Of a stretch of DNA of 64,000 nucleotides, positions 1 to 9,359 are shown in pieces. The position numbers were made by a program, and so were the translations under genes. This DNA comes from Bacteroides timonensis (GTDB taxonomy: Bacteria > Bacteroidota > Bacteroidia > Bacteroidales > Bacteroidaceae). The first letter of the stretch is position 1, and each line of letters opens with the position of its first letter. The notes beneath the pieces are model-generated. The model was not told the origin of the DNA. It made no database searches and was given only the letters and a program-made list of their open reading frames with translations. Location: contig NZ_CBVI010000090.1 in assembly GCF_000513195.1 (NCBI RefSeq), positions 1 through 64,000 on the forward strand, written 5' to 3'.

Positions 1-225
1 ACCGACTATGGACTTTTAGCTGAAGAAGAAGCCTGGAATTACATAGAATTTGCTGGTAAGAAATGCCGTGAAACATTCTCTTGCTGGAAAGAGATAGGCA
101 AAAGCTTCCTGTTAGGACAAGTCATGAGTTATCCCGGCGAAGAGAACTTCCAGGAAGCAATCCGCTATTTCCTGCTTTCGATGGAGAGTCCCGAAAGCCC
201 TTGGGTAAAATATAAATTTGGTTGA
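1..225 (+). CDS. DUF1266-like protein, C-terminal fragment
   Basis: The reading frame is open from base 1 to a TGA at 223-225 and gives 74 residues, so the gene starts before the window. The visible part has an acidic helix (LLAEEEAWNYIEFAG) followed by TFSCWKEIGKSFLLGQ. This resembles the end of DUF1266 domains, where an aromatic/serine-tryptophan stretch leads into a conserved LLG. Its function is not known. It converges on the next gene with no intergenic base: its stop ends at 225 and the neighbour's stop begins at 226. The family call rests on a short match and is moderate only. Confidence 0.55.
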   Translation, partial: TDYGLLAEEEAWNYIEFAGKKCRETFSCWKEIGKSFLLGQVMSYPGEENFQEAIRYFLLSMESPESPWVKYKFG

Positions 226-1200
226 TTATTTATCGCGGTCCACTACATAATCCAAATAAGCAGCAAGGCCGGCTTTTACATCTGAATCAGGCAAGGACGC
301 CAATAATGAAAGTGCTTTTTCCTTATAGGCAAACATGGTCTGCACAGCATATTCAATGCCACCTTGTTGCTTGGCAAATTCGATTAATCGGGCGATTTCA
401 TCGGCCGAGGCAGTACCATTTTTCACTTTGACGGCAATCTCTTCCGCACTTTCATCCTTGGTAGAGTTCAAGGCATAAAGAACGGGAAGGGTCAGTTTGC
501 CTTCCAACATATCGTTTCCTGTTGGCTTACCTATCTCCTTACTATCATAATAGTCGAATATATCATCCTTAATCTGGAAGCAAAGACCGATATATTCACC
601 GAACTGGCGCGCAAATTCTGCCTGTTCATCAGTCACTCCTACCGAGAGAGCACCCGATTTAGTACAAGCAGCAAAGAGCACAGCCGTCTTCTTACGGATC
701 ACATCAAAATAAATTTCTTCGGAGAATTGGAGATTACTTACATTAGAAAGTTGAAGAAGTTCACCCTCGGACAAATTCTGTCCCAGACGGGAAACCACAT
801 CAATAATAGCGTAATTATGCGTCTTGCCTACCTGCACAAGTGCAGTTGCCAAAAGGTAGTCACCCACCAGTACCGCTACCTTATTATTATAAATAGCATT
901 CACCGACAGCTGTCCGCGACGCTCGGTGCTTTCATCCACCACATCATCGTGTACCAGACTGGCCGTATGTAATAATTCAAGGGAAACCGCCGCATGAAGT
1001 GATTCGGGACAAATCCGTCCATATAGCTTTGCCACAAGCAGCAGCAAAATCGGACGCATCATCTTCCCGTTCTTTTGTCGAATGTGTGAAATTACTTCAT
1101 TCAGCAAAAAGTTAGAACTGGTAAGCGAATTGTCAAACAGCTTTTTGAAATCGTCCAGTTCTGCCACTATCGGAGTTTTTATGAGTGATGAGTTGTCCAT
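226..1200 (-). CDS. polyprenyl diphosphate synthase (octaprenyl/heptaprenyl type)
   Basis: This 324-residue protein is a trans-isoprenyl diphosphate synthase. It condenses isopentenyl diphosphate onto an allylic diphosphate to build the long side chain of menaquinone, in the cytoplasm or at the membrane face. Both aspartate-rich metal-binding motifs are present: DDVVD at residues 85-89 and DDIFD at 212-216. GKMMRP (45-50) matches the substrate-binding motif upstream of the first Asp-rich site, and length is normal for the family. Chain length cannot be fixed from sequence alone; menaquinones of Bacteroides suggest a long product. It is transcribed divergently from polA and has a -7-like element just upstream. 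Confidence 0.92.
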   Translation of the reverse strand: MDNSSLIKTPIVAELDDFKKLFDNSLTSSNFLLNEVISHIRQKNGKMMRPILLLLVAKLYGRICPESLHAAVSLELLHTASLVHDDVVDESTERRGQLSVNAIYNNKVAVLVGDYLLATALVQVGKTHNYAIIDVVSRLGQNLSEGELLQLSNVSNLQFSEEIYFDVIRKKTAVLFAACTKSGALSVGVTDEQAEFARQFGEYIGLCFQIKDDIFDYYDSKEIGKPTGNDMLEGKLTLPVLYALNSTKDESAEEIAVKVKNGTASADEIARLIEFAKQQGGIEYAVQTMFAYKEKALSLLASLPDSDVKAGLAAYLDYVVDRDK

Positions 1201-1217
1201 GCATCGCTATTTTCCCA

Positions 1218-1225
1218 CAAAAATA
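1218..1225 (-). promoter_or_regulatory. -7 promoter element of the polyprenyl synthase gene
   Basis: On the minus strand these bases read TATTTTTG, a match to the Bacteroides -7 consensus TAnnTTTG. It lies 18 bases upstream of the start codon, so the leader would be very short. No clear TTTG -33 box was found at the usual distance. Confidence 0.45.
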
Positions 1226-1286
1226 GTAATAAAACACTTAATACGGTATTTTTTTGTACTTTTACCATGAAAAAAAGGATAAATAT

Positions 1287-4112
1287 ATGAATTCTGACGA
1301 TAAACTGTTTCTTCTCGATGCCTATGCATTGATATATCGCGCCTATTACGCGTTCATCAAGAGCCCTCGGATTAACTCAAAAGGGTTCAATACTTCCGCC
1401 ATTCTGGGCTTTGTAAATACCCTAGAAGAAGTACTCAAAAAAGAGAACCCTACTCACATCGGAGTCGCTTTCGATCCCGCCGGACCGACCTTCCGCCATG
1501 AGGCCTACGAACAATATAAGGCACAACGTGAGGAAACTCCGGAAGCTATCCGCCTTTCCGTACCTATTATAAAGGATATTATACGTGCATACCGCATTCC
1601 CATCCTGGAAGTAGCGGGATACGAAGCCGACGACGTCATCGGTACGCTTGCCACTGAGGCAGGACAACAAGGCATCACCACTTACATGATGACTCCCGAT
1701 AAGGACTATGGCCAATTAGTATCTGAAAATGTATTCATGTACCGTCCCAAACATACCGGCGGGTTTGAGGTTATGGGAATAGAACAGGTAAAAGCTAAAT
1801 TCGACATTCAGTCCACCCAGCAGGTTATTGACATGTTGGGATTAATGGGGGATGCCTCCGATAATATTCCCGGATGTCCCGGTGTCGGAGAGAAAACCGC
1901 ACAAAAGCTGATCAGTGAATTCGGCAGTATCGAAAATCTTCTGGAGCACACCGATGAACTAAAAGGTGCATTGAAGACGAAAGTCGAAAATAACCGAGAA
2001 ATGATTACCTTCTCCAAATTCCTTGCAACAATCAAAATTGATGTTCCCATCAAACTTGACATGAAAGCTCTCGTTCGTGAAGAACCGAATGAAGAAGAAC
2101 TCCGGAAAATTTTCGAAGAATTGGAATTCCGTACACTCATTGACCGTGTACTCAAAAAGAGTAGCTCCCCCTCCCCTTCTTCCGTTGCTCCCGATCTTTT
2201 TTCACCAGGCCCGCTTTTTACTCAAAATAACGGTCCGGTTCAAGGCAATTTGTTTGAAGAATTTGCGTCCAACGGGCCGGAAGATTCCAAAAATTCAAAT
2301 CTCGCGCGTTTAGAAACCATCAATACTGACTACCAACTCATTGATACAGAAGAGAAAAGGAGCAAAATTATTAAAAAGTTGCTTACAACTAAAATTCTCT
2401 CAATAGATACAGAAACGACTTCAGCCGAACCAATGGAAGCAGAATTGGTAGGGATGAGCTTCAGCGATACCGAAAATCAGGCTTATTATGTTCCGGTTCC
2501 GGCAGAACGGGAAGAAGCGTTAAAAATAGTAAATGAGTTCCGGCCGCTCTACGAAAATGAAACTTCAATGAAAGTCGGACAAAATATCAAGTACGATATT
2601 CTTGTTCTTCAAAATTACGGGATGGAAGTGAAAGGTGAACTTTTCGACACCATGATCGCACATTACGTTTTACAACCCGAACTTCGTCATAACATGGATT
2701 ACCTGGCAGAAATTTACCTGCATTATCAAACCATCCACATTGATGAACTTATCGGCCCGAGAGGAAAGAACCAAAAGAACATGCGGGACCTTCCACCAGA
2801 AGAAGTTTACAAATATGCATGCGAAGATGCAGACATTACTTTAAAGCTAAAGAATGTACTTGAAGAAGAATTGAAGAAGCAGAGGGTTGAACATCTCTTC
2901 TATGAAATAGAAATGCCGCTCGTACGCGTACTTGCCAATCTGGAAAGTAACGGGGTGCGCATTGATACCGAAGCGCTGAAACAAACCTCCGAACATTTCA
3001 CTGTCCGCCTGCAAGAGATAGAAAAAGAAATCTATGAACTGGCAGAGGAAACGTTCAATATAGCTTCACCCAAGCAGGTGGGCGAAATCCTGTTCGACAA
3101 ACTGAAGATTACGGATAAGGCGAAGAAAACCAAGACAGGACAATACGTCACTTCGGAAGAGGTGCTGGAAAGCCTGCGCAATAAACATGAGATTATCGGA
3201 AAGATCCTCGAATACCGTGGATTGAAGAAATTATTAGGAACATATATCGATGCTCTCCCCCTGCTGATCAATCCACGCACAGGACGTATTCATACTTCTT
3301 TTAACCAGGCAGTCACAGCTACCGGACGACTCAGTTCCAGTAACCCGAACCTGCAAAACATTCCTATCCGCGACGAAGACGGTAAGGAAATCCGTAAAGC
3401 CTTCATTCCGGACGATGGTTGCGAGTTCTTCTCCGCCGACTATTCACAGATAGAGTTGCGCATTATGGCGCACCTAAGCGAAGATAAGAATATGATTGAC
3501 GCCTTCCTCAGCGGTTATGATATTCATGCCGCCACTGCCGCTAAAATATATAAGGTAGACATAAAGGACGTCACTTCCGACATGCGTCGCAAAGCCAAGA
3601 CAGCCAATTTCGGTATCATCTACGGTATTTCTATCTTTGGATTGGCAGAACGTATGAATGTGGACCGTAAAGAAGCCAAAGAATTGATCGACGGATATTT
3701 CGAAACCTACCCGCAAGTTCGTGAATATATGGATAAAAGTATTCAGATAGCACGCGAACAAGGATATGTGGAAACGATCTTCCACCGCAAACGTTTCCTG
3801 CCCGATATCAACTCCCGCAACGCAACCGTACGCGGATATGCAGAGCGCAATGCCATCAATGCGCCTATCCAGGGAAGTGCAGCTGATATCATTAAAGTTG
3901 CCATGGCACGCATCTACAAACGCTTTCAAAGTAACAATCTGAAAGCAAAGATGATTTTACAGGTCCATGATGAACTAAATTTCAGCGTTCCAGAGGCTGA
4001 AAAAGAGTTTGTGCAACAAATTGTAATTGAAGAAATGGAACGCGCATATCGTATGCACGTACCCCTGAGAGCCGACTGTGGGTGGGGAAAGAACTGGTTG
4101 GAAGCCCATTAA
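1287..4112 (+). CDS. polA: DNA polymerase I
   Basis: DNA polymerase I fills gaps after RNA primer removal and during repair. The 941-residue protein has all three domains: an N-terminal 5'-3' nuclease (LFLLDAYALIYRAYYAF; EADDVIGTLA; DASDNIPGCPGVGEKTA), a 3'-5' exonuclease whose DTE motif is intact (D374, E376), and a family A polymerase with DYSQIELR (D718) and QVHDE (D895). Proofreading is therefore expected to be active. A linker of about 60 residues rich in Ser/Pro (near 295-330) separates the nuclease and proofreading domains. The start at 1287 was chosen because it begins the conserved N-terminus and follows an AAAAAAGGA ribosome-binding stretch; an upstream in-frame start at 1254 gives a poor N-terminal extension. 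A terminator hairpin follows. Confidence 0.97.
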   Translation: MNSDDKLFLLDAYALIYRAYYAFIKSPRINSKGFNTSAILGFVNTLEEVLKKENPTHIGVAFDPAGPTFRHEAYEQYKAQREETPEAIRLSVPIIKDIIRAYRIPILEVAGYEADDVIGTLATEAGQQGITTYMMTPDKDYGQLVSENVFMYRPKHTGGFEVMGIEQVKAKFDIQSTQQVIDMLGLMGDASDNIPGCPGVGEKTAQKLISEFGSIENLLEHTDELKGALKTKVENNREMITFSKFLATIKIDVPIKLDMKALVREEPNEEELRKIFEELEFRTLIDRVLKKSSSPSPSSVAPDLFSPGPLFTQNNGPVQGNLFEEFASNGPEDSKNSNLARLETINTDYQLIDTEEKRSKIIKKLLTTKILSIDTETTSAEPMEAELVGMSFSDTENQAYYVPVPAEREEALKIVNEFRPLYENETSMKVGQNIKYDILVLQNYGMEVKGELFDTMIAHYVLQPELRHNMDYLAEIYLHYQTIHIDELIGPRGKNQKNMRDLPPEEVYKYACEDADITLKLKNVLEEELKKQRVEHLFYEIEMPLVRVLANLESNGVRIDTEALKQTSEHFTVRLQEIEKEIYELAEETFNIASPKQVGEILFDKLKITDKAKKTKTGQYVTSEEVLESLRNKHEIIGKILEYRGLKKLLGTYIDALPLLINPRTGRIHTSFNQAVTATGRLSSSNPNLQNIPIRDEDGKEIRKAFIPDDGCEFFSADYSQIELRIMAHLSEDKNMIDAFLSGYDIHAATAAKIYKVDIKDVTSDMRRKAKTANFGIIYGISIFGLAERMNVDRKEAKELIDGYFETYPQVREYMDKSIQIAREQGYVETIFHRKRFLPDINSRNATVRGYAERNAINAPIQGSAADIIKVAMARIYKRFQSNNLKAKMILQVHDELNFSVPEAEKEFVQQIVIEEMERAYRMHVPLRADCGWGKNWLEAH

Positions 4113-4190
4113 TTCCACCTATAACTTTATTTAACTTACAATCAGAAAGCAACTGAAGTAATCTGTTCGAAATACAGTTTGCTCACCATA

Positions 4191-4223
4191 ATATCCGGCA
4201 ACATCACTGCCGGATATTTTTTT
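4191..4223 (+). terminator. Rho-independent terminator after polA
   Basis: A perfect 10-bp inverted repeat (ATATCCGGCA at 4191-4200 and TGCCGGATAT at 4208-4217) with a 7-base loop is followed by six T residues. Confidence 0.88.
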
Positions 4224-4321
4224 GTCATCAATCTTGGCAAAAAGAAAGTATATAAAAACAACCACATCTGACATTTTGTCTATATTTAATTCATATATTA
4301 TATTTATGTCAATTAAATACG

Positions 4322-4329
4322 TACATTTG
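4322..4329 (+). promoter_or_regulatory. -7 promoter element of the DUF3836 gene
   Basis: TACATTTG matches the Bacteroides -7 consensus TAnnTTTG. It lies 62 bases before the ATG at 4392. The AT-rich bases upstream show no convincing TTTG at 19-21 bases. Confidence 0.5.
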
Positions 4330-4391
4330 CAGCGGATTCAATGACATATCGATAGAATATAGTAAGAGATAACTTAAAAACATATAGGACC

Positions 4392-4784
4392 ATGAGAACA
4401 AAAGTATTTTTAAAAACAGTTGCTTTATCAGCAGTAATTCTTTTTAGTGCTATGGCAGCTTCTGCAGCTAACAAAAACAACCTTATTTACAATTCGGAAG
4501 AGAAAGACGGAGTGATGGTTGGGCAAACCGTTTACAAGATGGACAGTGGAACTTTAGCAAACTACATGAAGTACAGCTACAAGTATGATGACCAAAAACG
4601 TATGACGGAAAGTGAAACTATGAAGTGGAACAGCCAAAAGAATACTTGGGAAAACGACCTCCGCATTTGCTACGCCTATCAGGGAAAAAGCATCACTACC
4701 ACTTATTATAAATGGAACAGCAAACAAAAAGCATACGTCCTTGTACCTGATATGACGGTTACAATGGACAATCCAAGCCTGTAA
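4392..4784 (+). CDS. small secreted DUF3836 family protein
   Basis: This is a 130-residue exported protein of unknown function. Residues 1-25 form a signal peptide (KTVALSAVILFSAMAASA) with an AXA cleavage site. The mature part is rich in Tyr, Lys, Asn and Trp and contains two similar short segments (MKWNSQKNTW and YKWNSKQKAY), suggesting a small repeated beta-rich fold. Length, signal peptide and composition fit the Bacteroides family DUF3836. It is monocistronic: a promoter element lies upstream and a terminator 76 bases downstream. No enzyme motif is visible. Confidence 0.75.
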   Translation: MRTKVFLKTVALSAVILFSAMAASAANKNNLIYNSEEKDGVMVGQTVYKMDSGTLANYMKYSYKYDDQKRMTESETMKWNSQKNTWENDLRICYAYQGKSITTTYYKWNSKQKAYVLVPDMTVTMDNPSL

Positions 4785-4860
4785 ATCTTACAGATACTCT
4801 CTTAAAATTCTAACAAATTGAACGAACCGAAACCTTTATAAGTTTTGTACACCAATGAAA

Positions 4861-4891
4861 GCCGGAATACGCGATGTATTCCGGCTTTTTT
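4861..4891 (+). terminator. Rho-independent terminator after the DUF3836 gene
   Basis: A perfect 9-bp stem (GCCGGAATA at 4861-4869, TATTCCGGC at 4877-4885) with a 7-base loop is followed by six T residues. Confidence 0.88.
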
Positions 4892-4893
4892 CA

Positions 4894-4901
4894 TAACTTT
4901 G
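4894..4901 (+). promoter_or_regulatory. -7 promoter element of the HD-domain gene
   Basis: TAACTTTG matches TAnnTTTG. It begins only three bases after the preceding terminator and lies 24 bases before the ATG at 4925, so terminator and promoter are packed back to back. Confidence 0.6.
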
Positions 4902-4924
4902 CCTTTCAAAAAAAGCATCTATTT

Positions 4925-5551
4925 ATGATACCTGCCAACCTCACCCACTACATTGAAACAGAAATCATTCCACGTTATGAGAAGTTCGACAAGGCTCATA
5001 ACCTCTCGCACGTACAGGCCGTTATAGAAGAGAGCCTTTCACTTGCCAAACAGTATGATGTAAATGAAAGTATGGCATATACTATTGCCGCTTACCACGA
5101 CACCGGGCTTTGTCATGATCGTGCTACACATCACCTAATCTCAGGTGAGATTCTGAAGCAAGATGTCGCTCTCCGCCAATGGTTTAATGAGATAGAAATA
5201 GAAACAATGAAAGAAGCGGTAGAAGATCACCGGGCATCTACGGATCATGAACCTCGGAGTATTTACGGAAAAATAGTCGCAGAAGCAGATCGCGTGATTG
5301 ACCCCACTATCACTCTACGCCGCACTGTACAATACGGGCTGAAACAACAACCAGAAGCAGATAAAGAATGGCACTATCAACGTTTTCATCAGCATTTAAT
5401 GGACAAATATGCACCTGGAGGATATCTGAAACTCTGGCTTCCAGACTCCAAGAATACAGAACGCCTGAAAGAACTACAAACTATTATCCTAAACGAAGAT
5501 TTGCTCAAAAGAACATTCAACAAATTATTTTCAGAAGAAAAAAACAATTAA
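4925..5551 (+). CDS. HD domain phosphohydrolase
   Basis: This 208-residue cytoplasmic protein belongs to the HD metal-dependent phosphohydrolase superfamily. The expected metal ligands are visible: His in DKAHNLSHV near the N-terminus, the HD pair in AAYHDTG, and later His/Asp residues in VEDHRAS and AEADRVID. The substrate cannot be read from sequence; relatives act on nucleotides or other phosphoesters. The start at 4925 was preferred to an upstream start at 4874 because 4874 lies inside the preceding terminator, before the promoter element. The next gene begins 10 bases after its stop, so the two are probably cotranscribed. Confidence 0.8.
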   Translation: MIPANLTHYIETEIIPRYEKFDKAHNLSHVQAVIEESLSLAKQYDVNESMAYTIAAYHDTGLCHDRATHHLISGEILKQDVALRQWFNEIEIETMKEAVEDHRASTDHEPRSIYGKIVAEADRVIDPTITLRRTVQYGLKQQPEADKEWHYQRFHQHLMDKYAPGGYLKLWLPDSKNTERLKELQTIILNEDLLKRTFNKLFSEEKNN

Positions 5552-5561
5552 GCCTCCAATA

Positions 5562-6307
5562 ATGAAAGCACCTTATTATAATGCCATACTTGGCATATTA
5601 CTATTCTTTCCCTCATTTTTGAAAGCGCAAATCAGACCTTTTGAACCACTTAATCCAGACAGGATATTCTTTAAGGGAAAGGTTGTGGATACAGATAACA
5701 ACGCTCTCCCCAAGGTAAGTATCTACATACCCGGAAGTATGCGTGGAACAATTTCAGACTCAAACGGAAATTTCTACATAGATGCCAAACCTAAAGAAAC
5801 CCTATACTTTACCTATGCAGGAAAAGAAGATGCATACAAACAATTACAGGAGAAAGATACTACCGGCTTCATAGTACAAATGCAACCACGTATTCAAAGA
5901 TTGAAAAATGTACATGTAAGAAAAGATAAGAAAATCATTGAAAAAGGTGAACCTTATGAAGACGACCGTGATGGTACGTTTGAACTTGTATATGCAGATA
6001 CCTATTTTCCAGATGGTGAAGAAGCTTTATACAAATTCTTTAAAGAAAACCAACAATATCCTCAGGAAGCTTTTAAGCAAGGGGAAGAAGGAGAAATACT
6101 AATACAGTTCACTATTGATGAAAGGGTAAAGCTACCGATCCTAAAATCCTCCAGAGTGTATCACCAATGCTGGATCAAGAGGCAAAACGCCTCGTTCTTT
6201 CCATGCCAGCTTGGAAGCCTGCCAGACAAAGAGGTTTGTGTGTGGAAAGTACCTTTATATTGCCTGTCTATTTCCATATAGATATACGGAAACAATATAC
6301 AGAATAA
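5562..6307 (+). pseudogene. secreted TonB C-terminal-like protein with carboxypeptidase-regulatory domain, frameshifted
   Basis: The intact reading frame gives a signal peptide (residues 1-22), a CarboxypepD_reg-like beta domain (FKGKVVDTDNNALPKVSIYI through DSNGNFYI) and the start of a TonB C-terminal domain (QYPQEAFKQGEEGEILIQF). Near 6123 the frame breaks. Read in the original frame it ends in unrelated residues at 6281. In the next frame from 6125 the expected TonB ending continues (GKATDPKILQSVSPMLDQEA, later MPAWKPARQRG) to a stop at 6305-6307. One base, probably an A in the GAAAGGG run, is missing relative to the ancestral gene. Such proteins are usually periplasmic or outer-membrane linked. 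This is either a true frameshift or a sequencing error in a homopolymer. Confidence 0.8.
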
Positions 6308-6382
6308 CACTACATAGCATTGAAAGACATAGGGCAACGTTAATTAAAACCTAATCTTTTATCAGATAAACAGAAGAATACC

Positions 6383-6390
6383 TATCTTTG
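6383..6390 (+). promoter_or_regulatory. -7 promoter element of ychF
   Basis: TATCTTTG matches the Bacteroides -7 consensus exactly and lies 33 bases before the ychF start codon. Confidence 0.65.
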
Positions 6391-6422
6391 CAGCAAGAAA
6401 ATAAGTAATAACAAAATAGATA

Positions 6423-7526
6423 ATGGCTTTACAATGTGGTATTGTTGGTTTGCCGAACGTAGGTAAATCAACACTTTTCAACTGTTTGTCCAACGCAAAA
6501 GCGCAGGCAGCAAACTTTCCTTTCTGTACAATAGAACCGAATGTAGGTGTAATTACCGTACCCGATGAGCGCTTGAATAAGCTCGCCGACTTGGTACATC
6601 CGCAACGAATTGTCCCCACTACAGTGGAAATCGTGGATATTGCCGGATTGGTAAAAGGTGCCAGCAAAGGTGAAGGATTAGGTAATAAATTCCTCGCAAA
6701 TATCCGAGAAACAGACGCTATCATCCATGTGCTGCGTTGCTTCGACGACGAAAACGTGACACATGTAGACGGAAGTGTAAATCCCGTACGTGACAAGGAA
6801 ATCATCGATTATGAGCTACAACTGAAAGACCTTGAAACCATCGAGTCGCGCATACAGAAAGTACAAAAGCAAGCACAGACCGGTGGAGACAAGACCGCTA
6901 AACTTGCCTACGACGTACTGGTAAAGTACAAAGAAGCACTGGAGCAAGGCAAATCAGCACGCACCGTAGTATTTGAGACTAAAGATGAGATAAAACTTGC
7001 CCGCGAACTCTTCCTGCTGACTTCCAAACCTGTGATGTACGTATGCAATGTAGATGAAGCAAGTGCTGTAAAAGGTAATAAATACGTAGATATGGTACGG
7101 GAATCCGTCAAGGATGAGAATGCCGAAATTTTGGTGGTAGCCGCCAAAACAGAAGCGGATATTGCTGAACTGGAGACTTATGAGGACCGCCAGATGTTCC
7201 TCGAAGAAGTAGGACTGGAAGAGTCAGGTGTAAGCCGCCTTATCAAATCAGCCTACAGCCTACTGAACCTGCAAACTTACTTCACTGCCGGTGTACAAGA
7301 GGTACGTGCCTGGACGTATGAAAAAGGCTGGAAAGCTCCGCAATGCGCCGGCGTTATCCATACAGACTTTGAGAAGGGCTTCATTCGCGCTGAAGTTATC
7401 AAGTACGAAGACTTTCTGCAATATGGTAGCGAAGCTGCTGTAAAAGAAGCCGGAAAGCTGGGCGTGGAAGGAAAAGAATACATAGTGCAGGATGGCGATA
7501 TCATGCACTTCCGGTTTAACGTATAA
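6423..7526 (+). CDS. ychF: ribosome-associated ATPase/GTPase YchF (Obg family)
   Basis: YchF/Ola1 is a universally conserved TRAFAC-class P-loop ATPase that binds ribosomes and is linked to stress responses. The 367-residue protein starts with the G1 motif GLPNVGKSTLFN, has the DIAGLVKGASKGEGLGNKF switch II region and ends with the TGS-like C-terminal domain (AGVIHTDFEKGFIRAEVI; VQDGDIMHFRFNV). Length and order are standard. It has its own promoter element, and the ketopantoate-reductase-like gene begins 14 bases after its stop. Confidence 0.95.
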   Translation: MALQCGIVGLPNVGKSTLFNCLSNAKAQAANFPFCTIEPNVGVITVPDERLNKLADLVHPQRIVPTTVEIVDIAGLVKGASKGEGLGNKFLANIRETDAIIHVLRCFDDENVTHVDGSVNPVRDKEIIDYELQLKDLETIESRIQKVQKQAQTGGDKTAKLAYDVLVKYKEALEQGKSARTVVFETKDEIKLARELFLLTSKPVMYVCNVDEASAVKGNKYVDMVRESVKDENAEILVVAAKTEADIAELETYEDRQMFLEEVGLEESGVSRLIKSAYSLLNLQTYFTAGVQEVRAWTYEKGWKAPQCAGVIHTDFEKGFIRAEVIKYEDFLQYGSEAAVKEAGKLGVEGKEYIVQDGDIMHFRFNV

Positions 7527-7539
7527 TCAATTACAGGTT

Positions 7540-8448
7540 ATGAAATATCTCATAGCCGGTACAGGCGGCGTAGGAGGCAGTATCGCCGCTTTTCTTTCTC
7601 TTGCCGGGAAAGATGTGACTTGTATAGCCCGCGGCGAACACTTGACTGCCATACGCGAACATGGATTGCGCCTGCACTCTGACCTGAAAGGTGAACATAC
7701 ACTACCGGTAAAAGCATATACTGCCGAAGAATATAACGGCAGTGCCGATGTCATTTTCGTATGTGTCAAAGGTTATTCGGTTGATTCTATCACTGACTTA
7801 ATCAAGCGTGTATCGCATAAAGACACTATTGTCATCCCCATTCTCAATGTATATGGGACAGGTCCGCGCATTCAGCGCCTTGTACCCGGAGTAACGGTAC
7901 TGGACGGCTGTATTTACATTGTCGGTTTCGTATCAGGTAAAGGTGAAATTACCCAGATGGGAAAGATATTCCGCTTGGTATACGGAGCACATAAAGACAC
8001 GGTTGTTCCCCGTGGAACGTTGGAGGCTGTTCGGCAGGATTTAGAAGAAAGTGGCATCAAAGCAGAGATATCTCCGGACATCAATCGGGATACCTTTGTG
8101 AAGTGGTCTTTCATCTCTGCCATGGCTGTTACCGGAGCTTATTACGATGTGCCTATGGGCGAAGTACAGAAGCCCGGCAAGGTTCGGGATACATTCATTG
8201 GTCTTTCAGAAGAAAGTGCCGCTTTGGGCCGGAAATTGGGTATTGAGTTCAAAGAAGACATTGTGGAGTATAACCTCAAAGTAATCGACAAACTTGCCCC
8301 GGAAAGCACCGCCTCCATGCAGAAGGATATAGCCAAAGGACATGAAAGCGAAGTACAAGGACTGCTATTCGATATGATTACTGCTGCTGAGGAACAAGGA
8401 ATCGACGTTCCGACGTATCGGATGGTGGCGGAGAAGTTCAGAAGTTGA
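7540..8448 (+). CDS. panE: ketopantoate reductase family protein (2-dehydropantoate 2-reductase)
   Basis: The 302-residue protein has an N-terminal Rossmann fold with the NADP-binding motif GTGGVGGS (residues 7-14) and the ApbA/PanE C-terminal helical domain, with the conserved KWSFIS stretch and SMQKDIAKGHESEV near the end. The family reduces ketopantoate to pantoate in pantothenate and CoA synthesis. Paralogues with other substrates exist, so the exact reaction is inferred. The start at 7540 begins the Rossmann strand directly and has a CAGG ribosome-binding stretch; an upstream in-frame start at 7492 lies inside ychF. It sits between ychF and lgt, likely in the same operon. Confidence 0.83.
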   Translation: MKYLIAGTGGVGGSIAAFLSLAGKDVTCIARGEHLTAIREHGLRLHSDLKGEHTLPVKAYTAEEYNGSADVIFVCVKGYSVDSITDLIKRVSHKDTIVIPILNVYGTGPRIQRLVPGVTVLDGCIYIVGFVSGKGEITQMGKIFRLVYGAHKDTVVPRGTLEAVRQDLEESGIKAEISPDINRDTFVKWSFISAMAVTGAYYDVPMGEVQKPGKVRDTFIGLSEESAALGRKLGIEFKEDIVEYNLKVIDKLAPESTASMQKDIAKGHESEVQGLLFDMITAAEEQGIDVPTYRMVAEKFRS

Positions 8449-8475
8449 AACAATAAACTTAATAAAAAATATATT

Positions 8476-9309
8476 ATGCTTCCATTACTCAGCATCAATT
8501 GGGACCCAAACCCCGAACTATTCAATCTGTTCGGCCATATTCCCGTACGCTATTACGGTCTGTTATGGGTCATCGGTATCGCCTGTTCCTATTTCGTAGT
8601 CCGCTACCAGTACAGAGACAAAAAAATCGGCGATGATAAGTTTGAACCGCTGTTCTTTTACTGCTTTTTTGGCATCCTCATCGGAGCACGCCTGGGACAT
8701 TGCCTGTTCTATCAGCCGGAATACTATCTTCATCATTTCTGGGAGATGATATTGCCTATACAGTTCCTGCCCGATGGAGGTTGGAAATGGACCGGCTATG
8801 CAGGTCTCGCCAGTCATGGAGGCACGTTGGGGCTGATGATAGCCCTATGGCTGTACTGCCGGAAGATGAAAATGCACTATATGGACGTATTGGACATGAT
8901 TGCCGTAGCAACTCCTATCTGCGCCTGCTTCATCCGCCTTGCCAATCTGATGAATTCTGAAATTATCGGTAAAGCGACCGATGTGCCTTGGGCATTTGTA
9001 TTCGAACGGGTAGATATGCTTCCCCGGCATCCGGCACAGATTTACGAGGCAATCGCCTACTTCATTTTCTTCCTGCTGATGATTTTCCTGTATAAAAATT
9101 ACGGCAAGAAGCTGCATCGTGGTTTCTTCTTCGGACTCTGTCTGACAGAAATTTTTGTATTCCGCTTCTTCGTAGAATTCCTGAAAGAGAATCAGGTAGA
9201 TTTCGAGAATAGCATGTCACTGAATATGGGACAATGGCTCAGCGTTCCGTTTGTAATCATAGGAGTGTATTTCATGTTCTTCTACGGAAAGAAGAAAACA
9301 CAGAAATAA
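8476..9309 (+). CDS. lgt: prolipoprotein diacylglyceryl transferase
   Basis: Lgt transfers diacylglycerol from phosphatidylglycerol to the lipobox cysteine of prolipoproteins, the first step of lipoprotein maturation. The 277-residue protein has about seven membrane segments, the [11 protein letters not shown]-terminal helix, the conserved HGG (ASHGGTLG), the signature [13 protein letters not shown] and the HPAQIYEA motif. It is needed for the many SusD and surface lipoproteins encoded nearby. It lies 27 bases after the panE-like gene and converges on the next gene with a strong hairpin between them. Confidence 0.94.
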   Translation: MLPLLSINWDPNPELFNLFGHIPVRYYGLLWVIGIACSYFVVRYQYRDKKIGDDKFEPLFFYCFFGILIGARLGHCLFYQPEYYLHHFWEMILPIQFLPDGGWKWTGYAGLASHGGTLGLMIALWLYCRKMKMHYMDVLDMIAVATPICACFIRLANLMNSEIIGKATDVPWAFVFERVDMLPRHPAQIYEAIAYFIFFLLMIFLYKNYGKKLHRGFFFGLCLTEIFVFRFFVEFLKENQVDFENSMSLNMGQWLSVPFVIIGVYFMFFYGKKKTQK

Positions 9310-9314
9310 AAGAA

Positions 9315-9356
9315 GAATGAGGATGTATCAGACACGATTCTGATGCATCCTCATTC
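9315..9356. terminator. bidirectional terminator hairpin between lgt and the convergent gene
   Basis: An 18-bp inverted repeat (arms 9315-9332 and 9339-9356, one G-T mismatch, 6-base loop) fills the 50-base gap between the two convergent stops. There is no long T tract on either side. Confidence 0.65.
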
Positions 9357-9359
9357 ACA

